A stretch of DNA of 64,000 nucleotides from UBA8190 sp003453695 (GTDB lineage Bacteria > Actinomycetota > Acidimicrobiia > Acidimicrobiales > UBA8190). Shown here piece by piece: positions 8,848 through 19,124 of the stretch. The stretch covers positions 16,410 to 80,409 of the forward strand of contig DAIRBY010000007.1 of NCBI GenBank assembly GCA_036796975.1. The letters are read 5' to 3'. The notes beneath the pieces were generated by a model, which did not search any database, was not told where the DNA came from, and saw only the letters and a program-made list of their open reading frames with translations. The position numbers and the translations under genes are program-made. How positions within the stretch are numbered: position 1 is the first letter of the stretch; each line of letters starts with the position of its first letter.

Positions 8848-9561
8848 TCACACGTCCAGGGCGATGCGCAGCAGCTCCACCAGCACGCGGGCCGTGGCGC
8901 CCCACACCGTGTCGTCGGGGAGCTCGAAGAACCACATGGGGAACCAGCCCGGGTCCTCGACACCGGGGGGGACGGTGCGGCCGGGCAGGCGCCAACGCTC
9001 CTCCCGGAACACGCCGTCGGCGGCCAGCTCCGCCAGGCTCACGTCGAAGACGTGCTCGACCTCACCGGGGTTGGGCCGCAACAGCGGACGCCCGGGGAGC
9101 ACGGCCACGACCGGGGTGATGGTGGCGCCCGACGAGAAGGTGGACAACGAGCTCAGCCGGCCCACCGCCTCGACGGCGCCGGGGTCCAGCCCGACCTCCT
9201 CGGCCGCCTCCCGGGTCGCCCCCCTCTCGGGGGACTCGCCGTGGTCGAGCCGGCCTCCCGGGAAGCTCACCTCCCCGGTGTGGGTGCGGAGGTGGGCGGC
9301 GCGCCGGGTGAGCACGACGCGCGCCTCGCCGCCCTCGTCGAAGAGCGGGACGAGGACGGCGGCGGGGGCGCCCAGGCCGGGCGGGGCGCCGAAGGTCACG
9401 CGCTCTGCTCCCGACAGGGCGTGGTGGCGGACGTGGACCGCCTCCACGACGCGGGCGAGGCGGATCCCGGTCCGGGAGGAAAGCGGAAGCCCGGCCCACG
9501 GGGCCGGGCTTCCGACTTCGATGTCGGGCGGCCGGGGGATGACCTGCCGCCGCTGCTCCAC
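8848..9561 (-). CDS. Nudix hydrolase, CoA pyrophosphatase (NudL) type
   Basis: This 237-residue protein has a complete Nudix box (G102 to residue 124: GGRLDHGESPERGATREA, then AEEVGL). Ahead of it is LTRRAAHLRTHTGEVSFPGG, the UPF0035/CoAse signature that marks CoA-diphosphatases, which split CoA to phosphopantetheine and 3',5'-ADP. The N-terminal 60 residues are longer than in E. coli NudL. The start is GTG at 9561, 23 bp after groEL. The exact substrate (CoA, acyl-CoA or another nucleoside diphosphate) is inferred from the motif. Confidence 0.85.
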   Translation of the reverse strand: MEQRRQVIPRPPDIEVGSPAPWAGLPLSSRTGIRLARVVEAVHVRHHALSGAERVTFGAPPGLGAPAAVLVPLFDEGGEARVVLTRRAAHLRTHTGEVSFPGGRLDHGESPERGATREAAEEVGLDPGAVEAVGRLSSLSTFSSGATITPVVAVLPGRPLLRPNPGEVEHVFDVSLAELAADGVFREERWRLPGRTVPPGVEDPGWFPMWFFELPDDTVWGATARVLVELLRIALDV

Positions 9562-9583
9562 GAGGGGCGAGCCTAGGAGGCCC

Positions 9584-11239
<1,656 letters not shown>

Positions 11240-11264
11240 GGCGGCTGCTTTCGGCTCGGAGGTG

Positions 11265-11564
11265 TTACTTCTTGCCCTGGACCTTGGCCAGGACGTCGCG
11301 GCTCGAGAGGATGAGGAGGTCCTCGCCGTCGACGGTGATCTCGGTGCCGCCGTACTTGGAGTAGACGACGGTGTCGCCCACCTTGACGTCGAGGGGCACG
11401 ATCTCCCCGGTGTTCTCGGCCCGGCGGCCCGGGCCTACGGCCAGGACCTCGCCCTGCTGGGGCTTCTCCTTGGCGGTGTCGGGGATGACCAGGCCCGAGG
11501 CGGTGGTCTCCTCTGACTCACCGGGGCGGACCACGATGCGGTCTTCGAGGGGCTGGAGATTCAT
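11265..11564 (-). CDS. groES: Co-chaperonin GroES (Hsp10)
   Basis: This 99-residue beta-barrel lid of GroEL begins MNLQPLEDRIVVRPGESEE. It has the mobile loop ETTASGLVIPDTAKEKPQQG, which contacts the GroEL apical domain, and the usual GDTVVYSKYGGTEI close. It is the first gene of groES-groEL, with the start ATG 25 bp downstream of the CIRCE element. Confidence 0.98.
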   Translation of the reverse strand: MNLQPLEDRIVVRPGESEETTASGLVIPDTAKEKPQQGEVLAVGPGRRAENTGEIVPLDVKVGDTVVYSKYGGTEITVDGEDLLILSSRDVLAKVQGKK

Positions 11565-11588
11565 GGCGGCGATGGCCTCCTGGGACGG

Positions 11589-11615
11589 TTAGCACTCTGA
11601 GGTTCCGAGTGCTAA
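11589..11615. promoter_or_regulatory. CIRCE operator (HrcA binding site)
   Basis: This is a perfect inverted repeat TTAGCACTC - 9 bp - GAGTGCTAA, the full CIRCE consensus, located 25 bp before the groES start. HrcA binds it to repress class I heat-shock genes, and GroEL in turn activates HrcA. No hrcA gene is in the window. Confidence 0.97.
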
Positions 11616-11645
11616 CGATAGCGGGAGGTCCGGGGTCGGGCAACC

Positions 11646-11680
<35 letters not shown>

Positions 11681-11687
11681 GCCCGCC

Positions 11688-11795
11688 GCGGAGACCCGCC
11701 CGCCGCGGAGACCCGCCCGCCGGGGAGACCCGACCGCCTAGGAGACCCGACCGCCTAGGAGACCCGACCGCCGGGGAGACCCGACCGCCTAGGAC
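11688..11795. repeat. 17-bp tandem array (6 units plus a part) containing the tsaD stop codon
   Basis: Six head-to-tail 17-bp units of the form NNGGAGACCCGMCCGCC (11688-11789) are followed by a partial seventh. The variable first bases (GC, GG or TA) create CCTAGG in some copies. The tsaD stop codon (TAG read on the minus strand, 11789-11791) is one of these CCTAGG copies, so the array begins at the stop codon and runs into the groES upstream region. Each unit is nearly identical, which implies recent expansion. Confidence 0.9.
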
Positions 11796-12823
11796 AGCAG
11801 CGGCAGCGCCAGGGCCGGGTCGCAGGGCAGGTCGAGAGGGCTCGGCCCGAGGTGCTCGAGCTGCCACCACCCCGCCGCCGCGATCATCGCCGCGTTGTCG
11901 GTGCACATGGCCCGGCTCGGCAGGTAGACGGGCAGGCCCAGCTCTCCGGCGGCCCGGGTGGCGGCGTGGCGGAGGGGCCCGTTGGCGGCCACCCCTCCGG
12001 CGAGGCAGATGCCGCCCGCCGACACCGCCCCGGCGCCGCGCACCGTCTTCTCCACCAGCACCTCCACGACCGCGGCCTGGAAGGAGGCGGCCACGTCCTC
12101 GTCACTGGCCTCGGGCCGGGCCCGCACGGCGCGGACCACGGCCGTCTTGAGCCCGCTGAAGGAGAGGTCGAGCCCGTCGTCGCGAAGCGGTCGGGGGAAG
12201 GAGAACGCGACGGGGTCGCCCGACTGGGCCGCCTGCTCGATGGCGGGCCCGCCCGGGTAGCCGAGGCCGAGGAAGCGGGCCACCTTGTCGAAGGCCTCGC
12301 CGGCGGCGTCGTCCAGGGTGGCCCCGAGACGGCGGTAACGGCCGGGGCCGTCCATGGCGAGCAGGAGGGTGTGGCCCCCGGACACGAGCAGCACCACGAG
12401 CGGCCAGCGGACGTCGCCGTGCTCGAGGAGGGCGGCGAAGAGGTGCCCTTCGAGGTGGTTGACCCCCACGAAGGGGACGTCCCACGCCAGTGCCAGGGCC
12501 TTGGCCTCGCTCGCCCCTACGAGGAGCGACCCCATGAGCCCGGGCCCCACCGTGGCCGCCACGGCGCACAGGTCCGGGCGCCGGCGGTCGAGCCCTGCCC
12601 CGGACAAGGCCTCGGCCAGGAGGGGTGTGAGCACCTCCAGATGGGCGCGCCCGGCCAGCTCGGGGACGACGCCGCCATAGGTGGCGTGCAGGTCGACCTG
12701 GCTCGAGAGCACCGACGAGCGGATGTCGCGCCCGCCGGCGACCACGGCGACCGCCGTCTCGTCACAGGAGGTCTCGATGCCGAGGACGGTCCCTCGGGCG
12801 GGGCCCTGGCCGTTGCCGCTCAC
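11789..12823 (-). CDS. tsaD: tRNA N6-adenosine threonylcarbamoyltransferase TsaD
   Basis: This 344-residue ASKHA-fold protein has LGIETSCDETAVAVV at the N-terminus, VGPGLMGSLLVG, the metal-binding H123-x-E-G-H127 motif (VNHLEGHLFA) and VLLVSGGHT. It transfers the threonylcarbamoyl group to A37 of ANN-decoding tRNAs, working with TsaB and TsaE. The GTG start (12823) overlaps the rimI stop by four bases (GTGA). The last codons lie at the edge of the downstream 17-bp array. All four t6A/rimI genes form one overlapping block. Confidence 0.97.
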   Translation of the reverse strand: MSGNGQGPARGTVLGIETSCDETAVAVVAGGRDIRSSVLSSQVDLHATYGGVVPELAGRAHLEVLTPLLAEALSGAGLDRRRPDLCAVAATVGPGLMGSLLVGASEAKALALAWDVPFVGVNHLEGHLFAALLEHGDVRWPLVVLLVSGGHTLLLAMDGPGRYRRLGATLDDAAGEAFDKVARFLGLGYPGGPAIEQAAQSGDPVAFSFPRPLRDDGLDLSFSGLKTAVVRAVRARPEASDEDVAASFQAAVVEVLVEKTVRGAGAVSAGGICLAGGVAANGPLRHAATRAAGELGLPVYLPSRAMCTDNAAMIAAAGWWQLEHLGPSPLDLPCDPALALPLLS

Positions 12824-13377
12824 GAGCCCGAACGCAGGCGCGCTTCGATGGACGCCAGGCGCTGGGTGTACGACTCGCCGTCGATGTCGTGCACCCACAT
12901 GACGATGGCGTCCTCCCCCGTTTCGGCGTAGTAGTTGCGCCGCACCCCGGCGGGGGCGAAGCCGAAGCGGCGGTACAACACCTGGGCGGCGGAATTGGAC
13001 GCCCGCACCTCCAGGGTCATGTGCCGGCATCCCAGCCCCAGAGCGGCGCGCGCCATGTCGAGCAACAACACGGTGCCGATGCCGTGGCGCTGCCACTCGG
13101 GGTCCACGGTCAAGGTGGTGACGTGTCCCTCGTCCTGCACCACCATGAGCCCGCAGTAGCCGACCACGAGAGGGCCGATGGTGGCCACCGTGTAGCGACG
13201 CGACGTCCGCTGGGCCAGCTCGGAGAGAAACAGCGTGGCCGACCACGGCCGCGGGTAGCACTCCTCCTCGATACGCATCACCGAGCGCAGCTGGCGGCGC
13301 CGCATGGGCACGACGCGCACGGCGCCGACGATGTCACCGCCCTGGTCGGCCCGGTCGAAGAGCTCGCCCACGTTCAC
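12820..13377 (-). CDS. rimI: GNAT N-acetyltransferase RimI (ribosomal protein bS18-type)
   Basis: This 185-residue protein has a GNAT core: RRRQLRSVMRIEEECYPRPW, VDPEWQRHGIGTVLLLDMAR (the acetyl-CoA pyrophosphate loop), LEVRASNSAAQVLYRRFGF and a closing RRNYY. RimI acetylates protein N-termini, classically bS18. The GTG start at 13377 overlaps the tsaB stop by four bases. About 25 residues precede the core, which is longer than the E. coli enzyme. Membership of the tsaB-rimI-tsaD string is the usual bacterial arrangement. Confidence 0.93.
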   Translation of the reverse strand: MNVGELFDRADQGGDIVGAVRVVPMRRRQLRSVMRIEEECYPRPWSATLFLSELAQRTSRRYTVATIGPLVVGYCGLMVVQDEGHVTTLTVDPEWQRHGIGTVLLLDMARAALGLGCRHMTLEVRASNSAAQVLYRRFGFAPAGVRRNYYAETGEDAIVMWVHDIDGESYTQRLASIEARLRSGS

Positions 13378-14120
13378 GTCCCTGCCACCGGACGGGTCGG
13401 CATGCGCTGCTCCCAGTTGATGCGAACGTCGGCAGGCCGCAGGTACCGGGCGGCCACCTGCTCGGCGGGACACCCCGCACCGGCGGTGGCGCGCGCCAGG
13501 CCGGTGACGGCCAGCACGCCGACGTCGGGGAAGAGCGGGGACGGCGACACCTCCGCACCCCGGCGGCGCAGCAGCTCGGCGAACCGACGGGCGCCGTCGC
13601 CGATGCACACACAGCGCCGCCCTTCCTCGACGAGGGCGGCGATCTGCGCGGCGAGGGCCTCGGGGTCGAACAGGCCGTCCTCTCCCAGGCGGCGGAGCGG
13701 CAGTGCTGCGCCGGTGAGCTCGTAACGAGCGGAGAACACGAGCGCCCGGCGGGCGTCCACCACGGGCACGAGCACGCAACCGGCGGCACCGTCCGCCCAG
13801 GGCGAGCCGGCGGCCGCCAGAGCCAGCACCTCGAGGCTCGTCATCTCCACCACCGGGATGTCGAGGGCGAAACCGAGGGCCTTGGCGGTCGAGACACCCA
13901 CCCGCAACCCCGTGAACAGTCCCGGGCCCACGTCGACGCACAGCGCGTCCAGCTCCGACAGGCGCACCCCGGCGCGCTCGCACACGAACGACACGGCGGG
14001 GGCCATGCTCTCGCCGTGACGGCGGCCCCGTTGGAGCGTGAAGGCGGCGAGCACCCCGTCGTCGTCGGCCAGGGCGACGCCGGCGGCCTCGGTGGCCGAT
14101 TCGAGAGCGAGCACGAGCAC
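13374..14120 (-). CDS. tsaB: tRNA threonylcarbamoyladenosine biosynthesis protein TsaB
   Basis: This 248-residue TsaD paralogue lacks the metal-binding motif. It has VLALESATEAAGVAL at the N-terminus, CVDVGPGLFTGLRVGVSTAKAL and PVVEMTSLEVLA. TsaB is the scaffold that dimerises with TsaD and recruits TsaE. The GTG at 14120 lies six bases past the tsaE stop codon. The C-terminal half, with a VCIGDGARRFAELL segment and RYLRPADVRINWE, is complete. Confidence 0.95.
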   Translation of the reverse strand: MLVLALESATEAAGVALADDDGVLAAFTLQRGRRHGESMAPAVSFVCERAGVRLSELDALCVDVGPGLFTGLRVGVSTAKALGFALDIPVVEMTSLEVLALAAAGSPWADGAAGCVLVPVVDARRALVFSARYELTGAALPLRRLGEDGLFDPEALAAQIAALVEEGRRCVCIGDGARRFAELLRRRGAEVSPSPLFPDVGVLAVTGLARATAGAGCPAEQVAARYLRPADVRINWEQRMPTRPVAGT

Positions 14121-14125
14121 GACGT

Positions 14126-14674
14126 TCAGCTCTCCGGCGAGCCGTTCATCAGGCCGCGCAGCTCGGCGACCTGCCGCCCGCCCTCGCGGACCACGTCGAC
14201 GGTGATGTGGCGGAGGTCCTCCTGAGCCATGTCGGGGTCGATCCGCACCACCACGGCGGCACTCCCGAGCGCCCCGCCGGCGGCGTCGCCCCACTCCACC
14301 ACGGCGGCGGCGTCCTCCTCGACCAGCTCGCCCAGGGCCAGATCGGCGAGCTCGCCGGTGCGCTCCATCCGGTACAGATCGGCGTGGAGCAGCGTGCGCA
14401 GCGCCGTGGGGTTCCCGGGGCCTCCCGCCGGGGCGCAGCTGTAGGGGCGAAGGAGCGTGAAGGTCGGGCTCGTCACCTGTTCCTCCACGCCGAGCCCCAT
14501 GGCCATGCCTTGGACGAAGGTCGTCTTCCCGGCACCCAGCTCCCCCACCAGCAGCACCACGTCGCCGGGACGCAGCGCCCGTGCCAGCGCGGCGCCGAGC
14601 GTGCGCGTGGCCGTCGCCGAGGAGGTGTCGATGCCGAGCACGACGCGGGGGCCCGGTCCTTGGATCTCGGCCAT
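14126..14674 (-). CDS. tsaE: tRNA threonylcarbamoyladenosine biosynthesis ATPase TsaE
   Basis: This 182-residue P-loop ATPase has Walker A GELGAGKTT at residues 44-52, the TSPTFTL switch motif and the HADLYRM/VVEWGDA motifs of the TsaE (YjeE) family. It resets the TsaB-TsaD complex by ATP hydrolysis. The ATG at 14674 lies nine bases after the uracil-DNA glycosylase stop codon. The interior YSCAPAGGPGNPTALRT loop is longer than in most homologues. Confidence 0.95.
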   Translation of the reverse strand: MAEIQGPGPRVVLGIDTSSATATRTLGAALARALRPGDVVLLVGELGAGKTTFVQGMAMGLGVEEQVTSPTFTLLRPYSCAPAGGPGNPTALRTLLHADLYRMERTGELADLALGELVEEDAAAVVEWGDAAGGALGSAAVVVRIDPDMAQEDLRHITVDVVREGGRQVAELRGLMNGSPES

Positions 14675-14682
14675 CGCCGGCC

Positions 14683-15255
14683 TCACGCGTCGGGGTGCTC
14701 GAGAAGCCGCTTGGCCCGCACGAAGTCGGCGCGCATCTCGGCCACCACTTCGGCGCCGCCGCGCAGGGCGGCAGCCGGGTGGTAGGTGGGGACCAGCTGC
14801 CCGCCACGGAACGGGTAGGCCCGGCCGCGCAGACGGCGGATGCCCTCGTTGGTCTCGAGCATCAGCCGGGTGGCGAAGTTCCCGAGTGTCACGACCACCG
14901 ACGGGTCGATGAGGTCGAGCTTGGCGTCGAGGAAGGGGCGGCACGCCTCGATCTCGGCGGGAAGCGGATCGCGGTTGCCGGGAGGCCGGCACATCACCAC
15001 GTTGGCGATGTAGCACTGGGTGCGGTCGATCCCCATCTCCTGGCGCATGAGCGTGTCGAGCAGCTTGCCCGAGCGGCCCACGAACGGCTCACCTTGCAGG
15101 TCCTCCTCCCGCCCGGGGCCCTCGCCGATGAACATGAGCTCGGCCTTCGGGGCCCCGACGCCCCACACGACCTGGGTGCGGCCCTTCGCCAGCGGACAGC
15201 GGGTGCAGGTGGCGGCTTCGAGCGCCAGCTCCTCCAACGTGGGCACCTGGCGCAT
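14683..15255 (-). CDS. Family 4 uracil-DNA glycosylase ([4Fe-4S])
   Basis: This 190-residue protein has the UDG4 pattern: a C17-T-R-C20-PL pair that binds iron-sulfur, FIGEGPGREEDLQGEPFVGRSG (shown in part) for uracil recognition, CRPPGNRDPLP and a second cysteine pair further on (QCYIAN, EACRPF), plus a C-terminal TYHPAA. It removes uracil from DNA to begin base-excision repair. It is inserted between the hydrolase and tsaE genes and reads in the same direction, about 100 bp after the hydrolase stop codon. Confidence 0.93.
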   Translation of the reverse strand: MRQVPTLEELALEAATCTRCPLAKGRTQVVWGVGAPKAELMFIGEGPGREEDLQGEPFVGRSGKLLDTLMRQEMGIDRTQCYIANVVMCRPPGNRDPLPAEIEACRPFLDAKLDLIDPSVVVTLGNFATRLMLETNEGIRRLRGRAYPFRGGQLVPTYHPAAALRGGAEVVAEMRADFVRAKRLLEHPDA

Positions 15256-15354
15256 GGTACCGCTGGTCCTGCCGACGACCGCCGGCCGCCCCGACAGGAG
15301 ACACGTGCAGGCACGCGCCGCGCCGCACCGGCGGCAGGTGGCAAGGGGCGGCGG

Positions 15355-16383
15355 TCAGGCCACCTTGGCGCAGAACTCTTCGAGCAGCCGGGAGAACTCG
15401 TGGCGGCGCTCGAGCATGGGCATGTGCCCGCAGCGGGGCAGCTCCACCAGTTGCGCCTGCGGGATGACGTCGGCCATCCGACGGGCGGGGTGCGGGCCCA
15501 CCAGACGGTCATGGGACCCCACCACGACGAGCAGGGGGAGCTCGATGTCGATCAACCCGGCGGACAGGTCGACGCCGCCCAGCATGGGGGCGAGTTGGGC
15601 GAAGGCGCCGATGGGCATGGCCTGGTGCACCTCCTCGACGAAGCGCACCTGGGCCGGCACGGGCTCGGGACCGAAGCCGAAGCGCGTCAGCCACCAGCGC
15701 AGGTCCTCGCTGGGTGCCAGCGCCGCCCCGGCCCGCTCGAGCATGAGCAGGGCGCGGCGCGTGGCCGGGGTGGTGGCCTGCGACCACTGCGACCACCCGG
15801 GCAGGCGCACCGTCGGCCCCGGCGTGCTCGACACCACCACGACGCCGCAGAAGCGCTCCGAGGGCGACGTGCCGGCGAGGTCCTGGGCGAGCTTGAGCGC
15901 CACGATGCCGCCCATGGAGTGACCCACGAGCAGACAGCCGCGCAGGTGGAGGGCGTCGACGACGGCGCGCACGTCGTCTGCCATGGTCTCGATGTCCCAC
16001 GGACGGCTCCCCGACGTGGAACGGCCGTGCCCACGCAGGTCCACCGCCACCACCCGGTGTCGCGCCGACAAGTCGGTCAGCTGATGCACCCACACGGCAC
16101 TCGAGAGCATCATCCCGTGCAGCAGCAGCAGCCCCGGCCCCGACCCACGCTCGACGACGTGGATGGTGGCGCCGTCCTCGACGCTGACGTCGTGGTGCAC
16201 GAGGTCGTCGGGGAGGACGAGCCCCTCGTCCTCGTACCCCCGGCGGGCCTCCTCCCGGGCGCGCCGCACGGCGCGGTGCTGCGCGGCCAGGGCGGTGGCT
16301 GCGGCGGTGGCCGCCGCCAGCGCCAGCCCGCCACCGACAAGTGCCCGTCCCGACAACGACACCCGCCGTCTCCGTTCGCTCAC
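15355..16383 (-). CDS. Alpha/beta hydrolase with N-terminal membrane anchor
   Basis: This 342-residue protein has a basic N-terminus (VSERRRRVSLSGR), a hydrophobic Ala/Leu/Val segment at about residues 12-32 that could anchor it, then the hydrolase fold. Visible are the oxyanion HGMMLSSAVW, AVDLRGHGRST, the nucleophile elbow GHSMGG, the acid GSHDRLVGP and the histidine CGHMPMLE. The substrate is unknown. The GTG at 16383 overlaps the alr stop by four bases. An alpha/beta hydrolase between alr and tsaE is a recurrent actinobacterial arrangement. Confidence 0.87.
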   Translation of the reverse strand: MSERRRRVSLSGRALVGGGLALAAATAAATALAAQHRAVRRAREEARRGYEDEGLVLPDDLVHHDVSVEDGATIHVVERGSGPGLLLLHGMMLSSAVWVHQLTDLSARHRVVAVDLRGHGRSTSGSRPWDIETMADDVRAVVDALHLRGCLLVGHSMGGIVALKLAQDLAGTSPSERFCGVVVVSSTPGPTVRLPGWSQWSQATTPATRRALLMLERAGAALAPSEDLRWWLTRFGFGPEPVPAQVRFVEEVHQAMPIGAFAQLAPMLGGVDLSAGLIDIELPLLVVVGSHDRLVGPHPARRMADVIPQAQLVELPRCGHMPMLERRHEFSRLLEEFCAKVA

Positions 16384-17684
16384 CGCAGGTCCCCTCCCCC
16401 GCTCGTCGGCTGCGCCAGTCTGCCCTGCAACCGGTCGTGCCCGCTGTCGACCACCACCCGGGGGACCCGGGGACCGATGTCGCACACCACCTCGTAGGCG
16501 ATGGTGTCGAGGGCGCGGGCCCAGTCCCACGCCGAGACCTGCTCCTCCCCCTGGCTGCCGATGAGCACGACCTCGTCGCCCGCGGCCACGTCCGGGTCGG
16601 GCCCGCAGTCGACCAGGATCTGGTCCATGGTCACCGTGCCCGCCAGAGGGCGGCGCCGGCCCCCCACGAGCACCACCCCCCCGGCTTCGAAGTAGCGCCG
16701 GGGCATACCGTCGGCGTACCCCAACGGCACGGTCGCCACCACGGACGGCTCCGGCAACGGGTATCGCCGCCCGTATGAGGGGCGCTCCCCGGTGTCGAGC
16801 GCCCGCACCATCGACCCCCGGGCCCGCAGCGACAGCACGGGGCGCAGCCCGGCGGTGGCGCCGGCACGTGCGGCGTCCTTCCCCTCTCGGCCCGTCCCCG
16901 AGACCCCCGCCAGAGCCACCCGGAGGGCCGGTCCGACCTCGAGAGCGGGAAGCAGGCCGTACACCGAGATCCCGCAGCGGACCAGATCGAGGCGGCTGTC
17001 GGGGTAGCAGATGGCCCCGGCCGAGTTGGCGGCGTGGTGGAGGGGGGCGGCGAGACCGGCGTCGGCCAGCACCCGCCGCACCTGCGCGAAGCGAGCCAGC
17101 TGGGTGGCGGTGAAGGCGCGGTCCTCGTCGGCGGTGCCGTCGGCGACGGCCAGATGCGTCCACAGCCCGGCGAAGCGCAGGTGGTCCGCCGCCACCACGG
17201 CGCCCACGATCTCGGCGGCGTCGCCGGGGTCGGCCCCGACACGGTGCATGCCCGTGTCCACCTTCACGTGGGCGTCGACGACCTTGTGGGCCTCGGCGGC
17301 CGCCTCGGCCAGGGCGCGCACCCCGGCCCGGCTGTACACGGTCGGGGTGAGGTCGCGCGCCACGGCGTCGGACATGGCATCCTCGGTCGGCTCGGACAGC
17401 AGCAGCACGGGGGCGTCGATGCCGGCCCGGCGCAGCTCGGCACCCTCCTCGACGAGAGCCACGGCCAGCCAGGCCGCCCCCGCCTCCACGGCGGCCCCGG
17501 CCACCGCCACGGCGCCGTGGCCGTAGCCGTCGGCCTTCACCACCACGCACAGCTGGGCGGGCGCCACCAGACGCCGGAGCAGCGACACGTTGTGGCGGAC
17601 GGCGGCGAGGTCCACCTCGGCCCACACCGGCCGCTGCCCGGGCGGGGCTCCCAGGGCCGTGCTCGATCCCGGACGGTCAGCCAC
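16380..17684 (-). CDS. alr: Alanine racemase
   Basis: This 434-residue PLP enzyme is of fold type III. The cofactor lysine is K50 in VVVKADGYGHG, KVDTGMHRVG follows, and SYGRRYPLPEP with VPLGYADGMPRRY forms the active-site region, closing with GTVTMDQ. It makes D-alanine for peptidoglycan. A roughly 15-residue Gly/Ala-rich insertion (SGTGREGKDAARAGATAG) interrupts the region before RPVLSLRARG and is not usual. The GTG at 17684 is one of three GTGs created by a 10-bp tandem repeat, so the exact start is uncertain by a few codons. Confidence 0.95.
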   Translation of the reverse strand: MADRPGSSTALGAPPGQRPVWAEVDLAAVRHNVSLLRRLVAPAQLCVVVKADGYGHGAVAVAGAAVEAGAAWLAVALVEEGAELRRAGIDAPVLLLSEPTEDAMSDAVARDLTPTVYSRAGVRALAEAAAEAHKVVDAHVKVDTGMHRVGADPGDAAEIVGAVVAADHLRFAGLWTHLAVADGTADEDRAFTATQLARFAQVRRVLADAGLAAPLHHAANSAGAICYPDSRLDLVRCGISVYGLLPALEVGPALRVALAGVSGTGREGKDAARAGATAGLRPVLSLRARGSMVRALDTGERPSYGRRYPLPEPSVVATVPLGYADGMPRRYFEAGGVVLVGGRRRPLAGTVTMDQILVDCGPDPDVAAGDEVVLIGSQGEEQVSAWDWARALDTIAYEVVCDIGPRVPRVVVDSGHDRLQGRLAQPTSGGGDLR

Positions 17685-17704
17685 GGTCAGCCACGATCAG
17701 CCAC
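17675..17704. repeat. 10-bp tandem repeat (3 units) at the nnr-alr junction
   Basis: Three copies of GGTCAGCCAC (the third with A for G at position 2) span the nnr stop codon and the alr start. Read on the minus strand each copy carries GTGGCTGA, that is a GTG start and a TGA stop in overlapping frames. The first minus-strand copy holds the nnr stop; the last supplies the alr start. Confidence 0.85.
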
Positions 17705-19124
17705 GGGGCGGGCCGGACAGCGCCGGCGCCGCCGGCGGCGGTGAGGCGCCCGGCGGCCCCGACAGCCACAGGGCCACCAGGTCGGGCAGGTCACCTGCCA
17801 CGAGCCCGACCGGCCGGCCCAGGGCGGCGGCGGCTCCGTGCACGTGGGCGCCGAGCGCCGCCGCGGTGAGCGGGTCCAGGCGCCGAGCGGCGAAGGCGCC
17901 GATCACCCCCGACAGCACGTCGCCCGTGCCGGCGGTGGCGAGACGCGGCGTTCCCTTCACCGCCAGGCGCACCGATCCGCCCGGTTCGGCCACGATCGTG
18001 GTGGGCCCCTTGAGCAGGACCACGGCGTCGAGGGCGGCGGCGGCGTCGAGGGCGGCGCCGATGTGGTCGACCCCGGGACGGCTCCCGGTCAGGTGGCTGA
18101 ACTCCCCCTCGTGCGGGGTGAGCACGACCGAGCCCTCGGTCCCGGCCAGCACCTCGGCCGCCTCGTCCCCGGTGCCCAGCGCGTACAGCCCGTCGGCGTC
18201 GACCACCACCGTGCCCGGGAACGTCTCGACCAGGCGCCGCACCTCCCGGGCCGTGGACGTGGAGCGCCCCAGGCCGGGGCCGATGACGAGCGCCTTGCAG
18301 CGATCGGCCATGCGCAAGGCGTCGGCCGACCATCCCGTGGCGGGCAGCGCCGTGCTCACCGCCTCGGGCACGGGCAGCTCGTCGGGGTCGGCCCCCGGGA
18401 CCCCCAGGCGCACCATTCCCGCCCCGGCCCGGTAGGCGCCCATGGCGCACAGCCCGGCGGCGCCGGTCATCCCCGGCGAGCCCGCCACCACCGCCACCGC
18501 CGACTGCCACTTGTGGGCGGCGCGCTGGCGGGGCGGCAACAAGGCGGCCACGTCGGCGTCCTCCATCACCATGGTGCGCGCCCGCGACACGTCGAGGCCG
18601 ATGTCGGCCACCTCGACCCGGCCGGCCAAGAGCGGGCCGTCGCCCTGGAGCAGCCCGGGCTTGAGGGCGGCGAAGGTCACCGTGACGTCGGCGCGCAGCG
18701 GCTCCCCGTGGGCCTCGCCGGTGTCGCCGTCCACCCCCGAGGGGATGTCGACGGCGAGCACCCGCACCCCGCCCGGCACCGACGGCGCCTTGTACTCCCC
18801 CCGGAAGCCGGTGCCGTAGGCGGCGTCGACGACCAAGTCGACGTCGCGTCCCGGCCCGATCCGCTCGGGAGCGGCGTCGGCCTCCACCACCTCAACACGC
18901 GCCCCGCGCCGCGCCAGGCGCCCGGCGGCCACCTTGCCGTCGGCGCCGTTGTTGCCCTTGCCCGCCACCACCACCACCCGCCGCCCGTAGGCGCCACCCA
19001 TGAGGCGCAGGGCGGCGACGGCGACAGCGGTCCCGGCCCGCTCGACGAGCACCGACTCGGCCACGGTGTGGTGGGCCTCGGCGTCGATGGCCCGCATTTC
19101 CGAGACGGTGACCACCGGCTTCAC
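17697..19124 (-). CDS. nnr: Bifunctional NAD(P)H-hydrate epimerase / ADP-dependent dehydratase
   Basis: This 475-residue fusion has an N-terminal YjeF_N epimerase, about residues 1-200, with VTVSEMRAIDAEAH, AGKGNNGADGKVAA and a VDAAYGTGFRGEY site. A C-terminal ribokinase-fold dehydratase follows, with VVAGSPGMTGAAGL, VIGPGLGRS, VVDADGLYAL, LTPHEGEF and GTPRLATAGTGDVLSG. It repairs damaged NADHX/NADPHX. GTG at 19124 overlaps the acpS stop by four bases; a GTG two codons upstream is also possible. The C-terminus is Pro/Ala-rich and ends in the 10-bp repeat. Confidence 0.95.
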   Translation of the reverse strand: MKPVVTVSEMRAIDAEAHHTVAESVLVERAGTAVAVAALRLMGGAYGRRVVVVAGKGNNGADGKVAAGRLARRGARVEVVEADAAPERIGPGRDVDLVVDAAYGTGFRGEYKAPSVPGGVRVLAVDIPSGVDGDTGEAHGEPLRADVTVTFAALKPGLLQGDGPLLAGRVEVADIGLDVSRARTMVMEDADVAALLPPRQRAAHKWQSAVAVVAGSPGMTGAAGLCAMGAYRAGAGMVRLGVPGADPDELPVPEAVSTALPATGWSADALRMADRCKALVIGPGLGRSTSTAREVRRLVETFPGTVVVDADGLYALGTGDEAAEVLAGTEGSVVLTPHEGEFSHLTGSRPGVDHIGAALDAAAALDAVVLLKGPTTIVAEPGGSVRLAVKGTPRLATAGTGDVLSGVIGAFAARRLDPLTAAALGAHVHGAAAALGRPVGLVAGDLPDLVALWLSGPPGASPPPAAPALSGPPRG

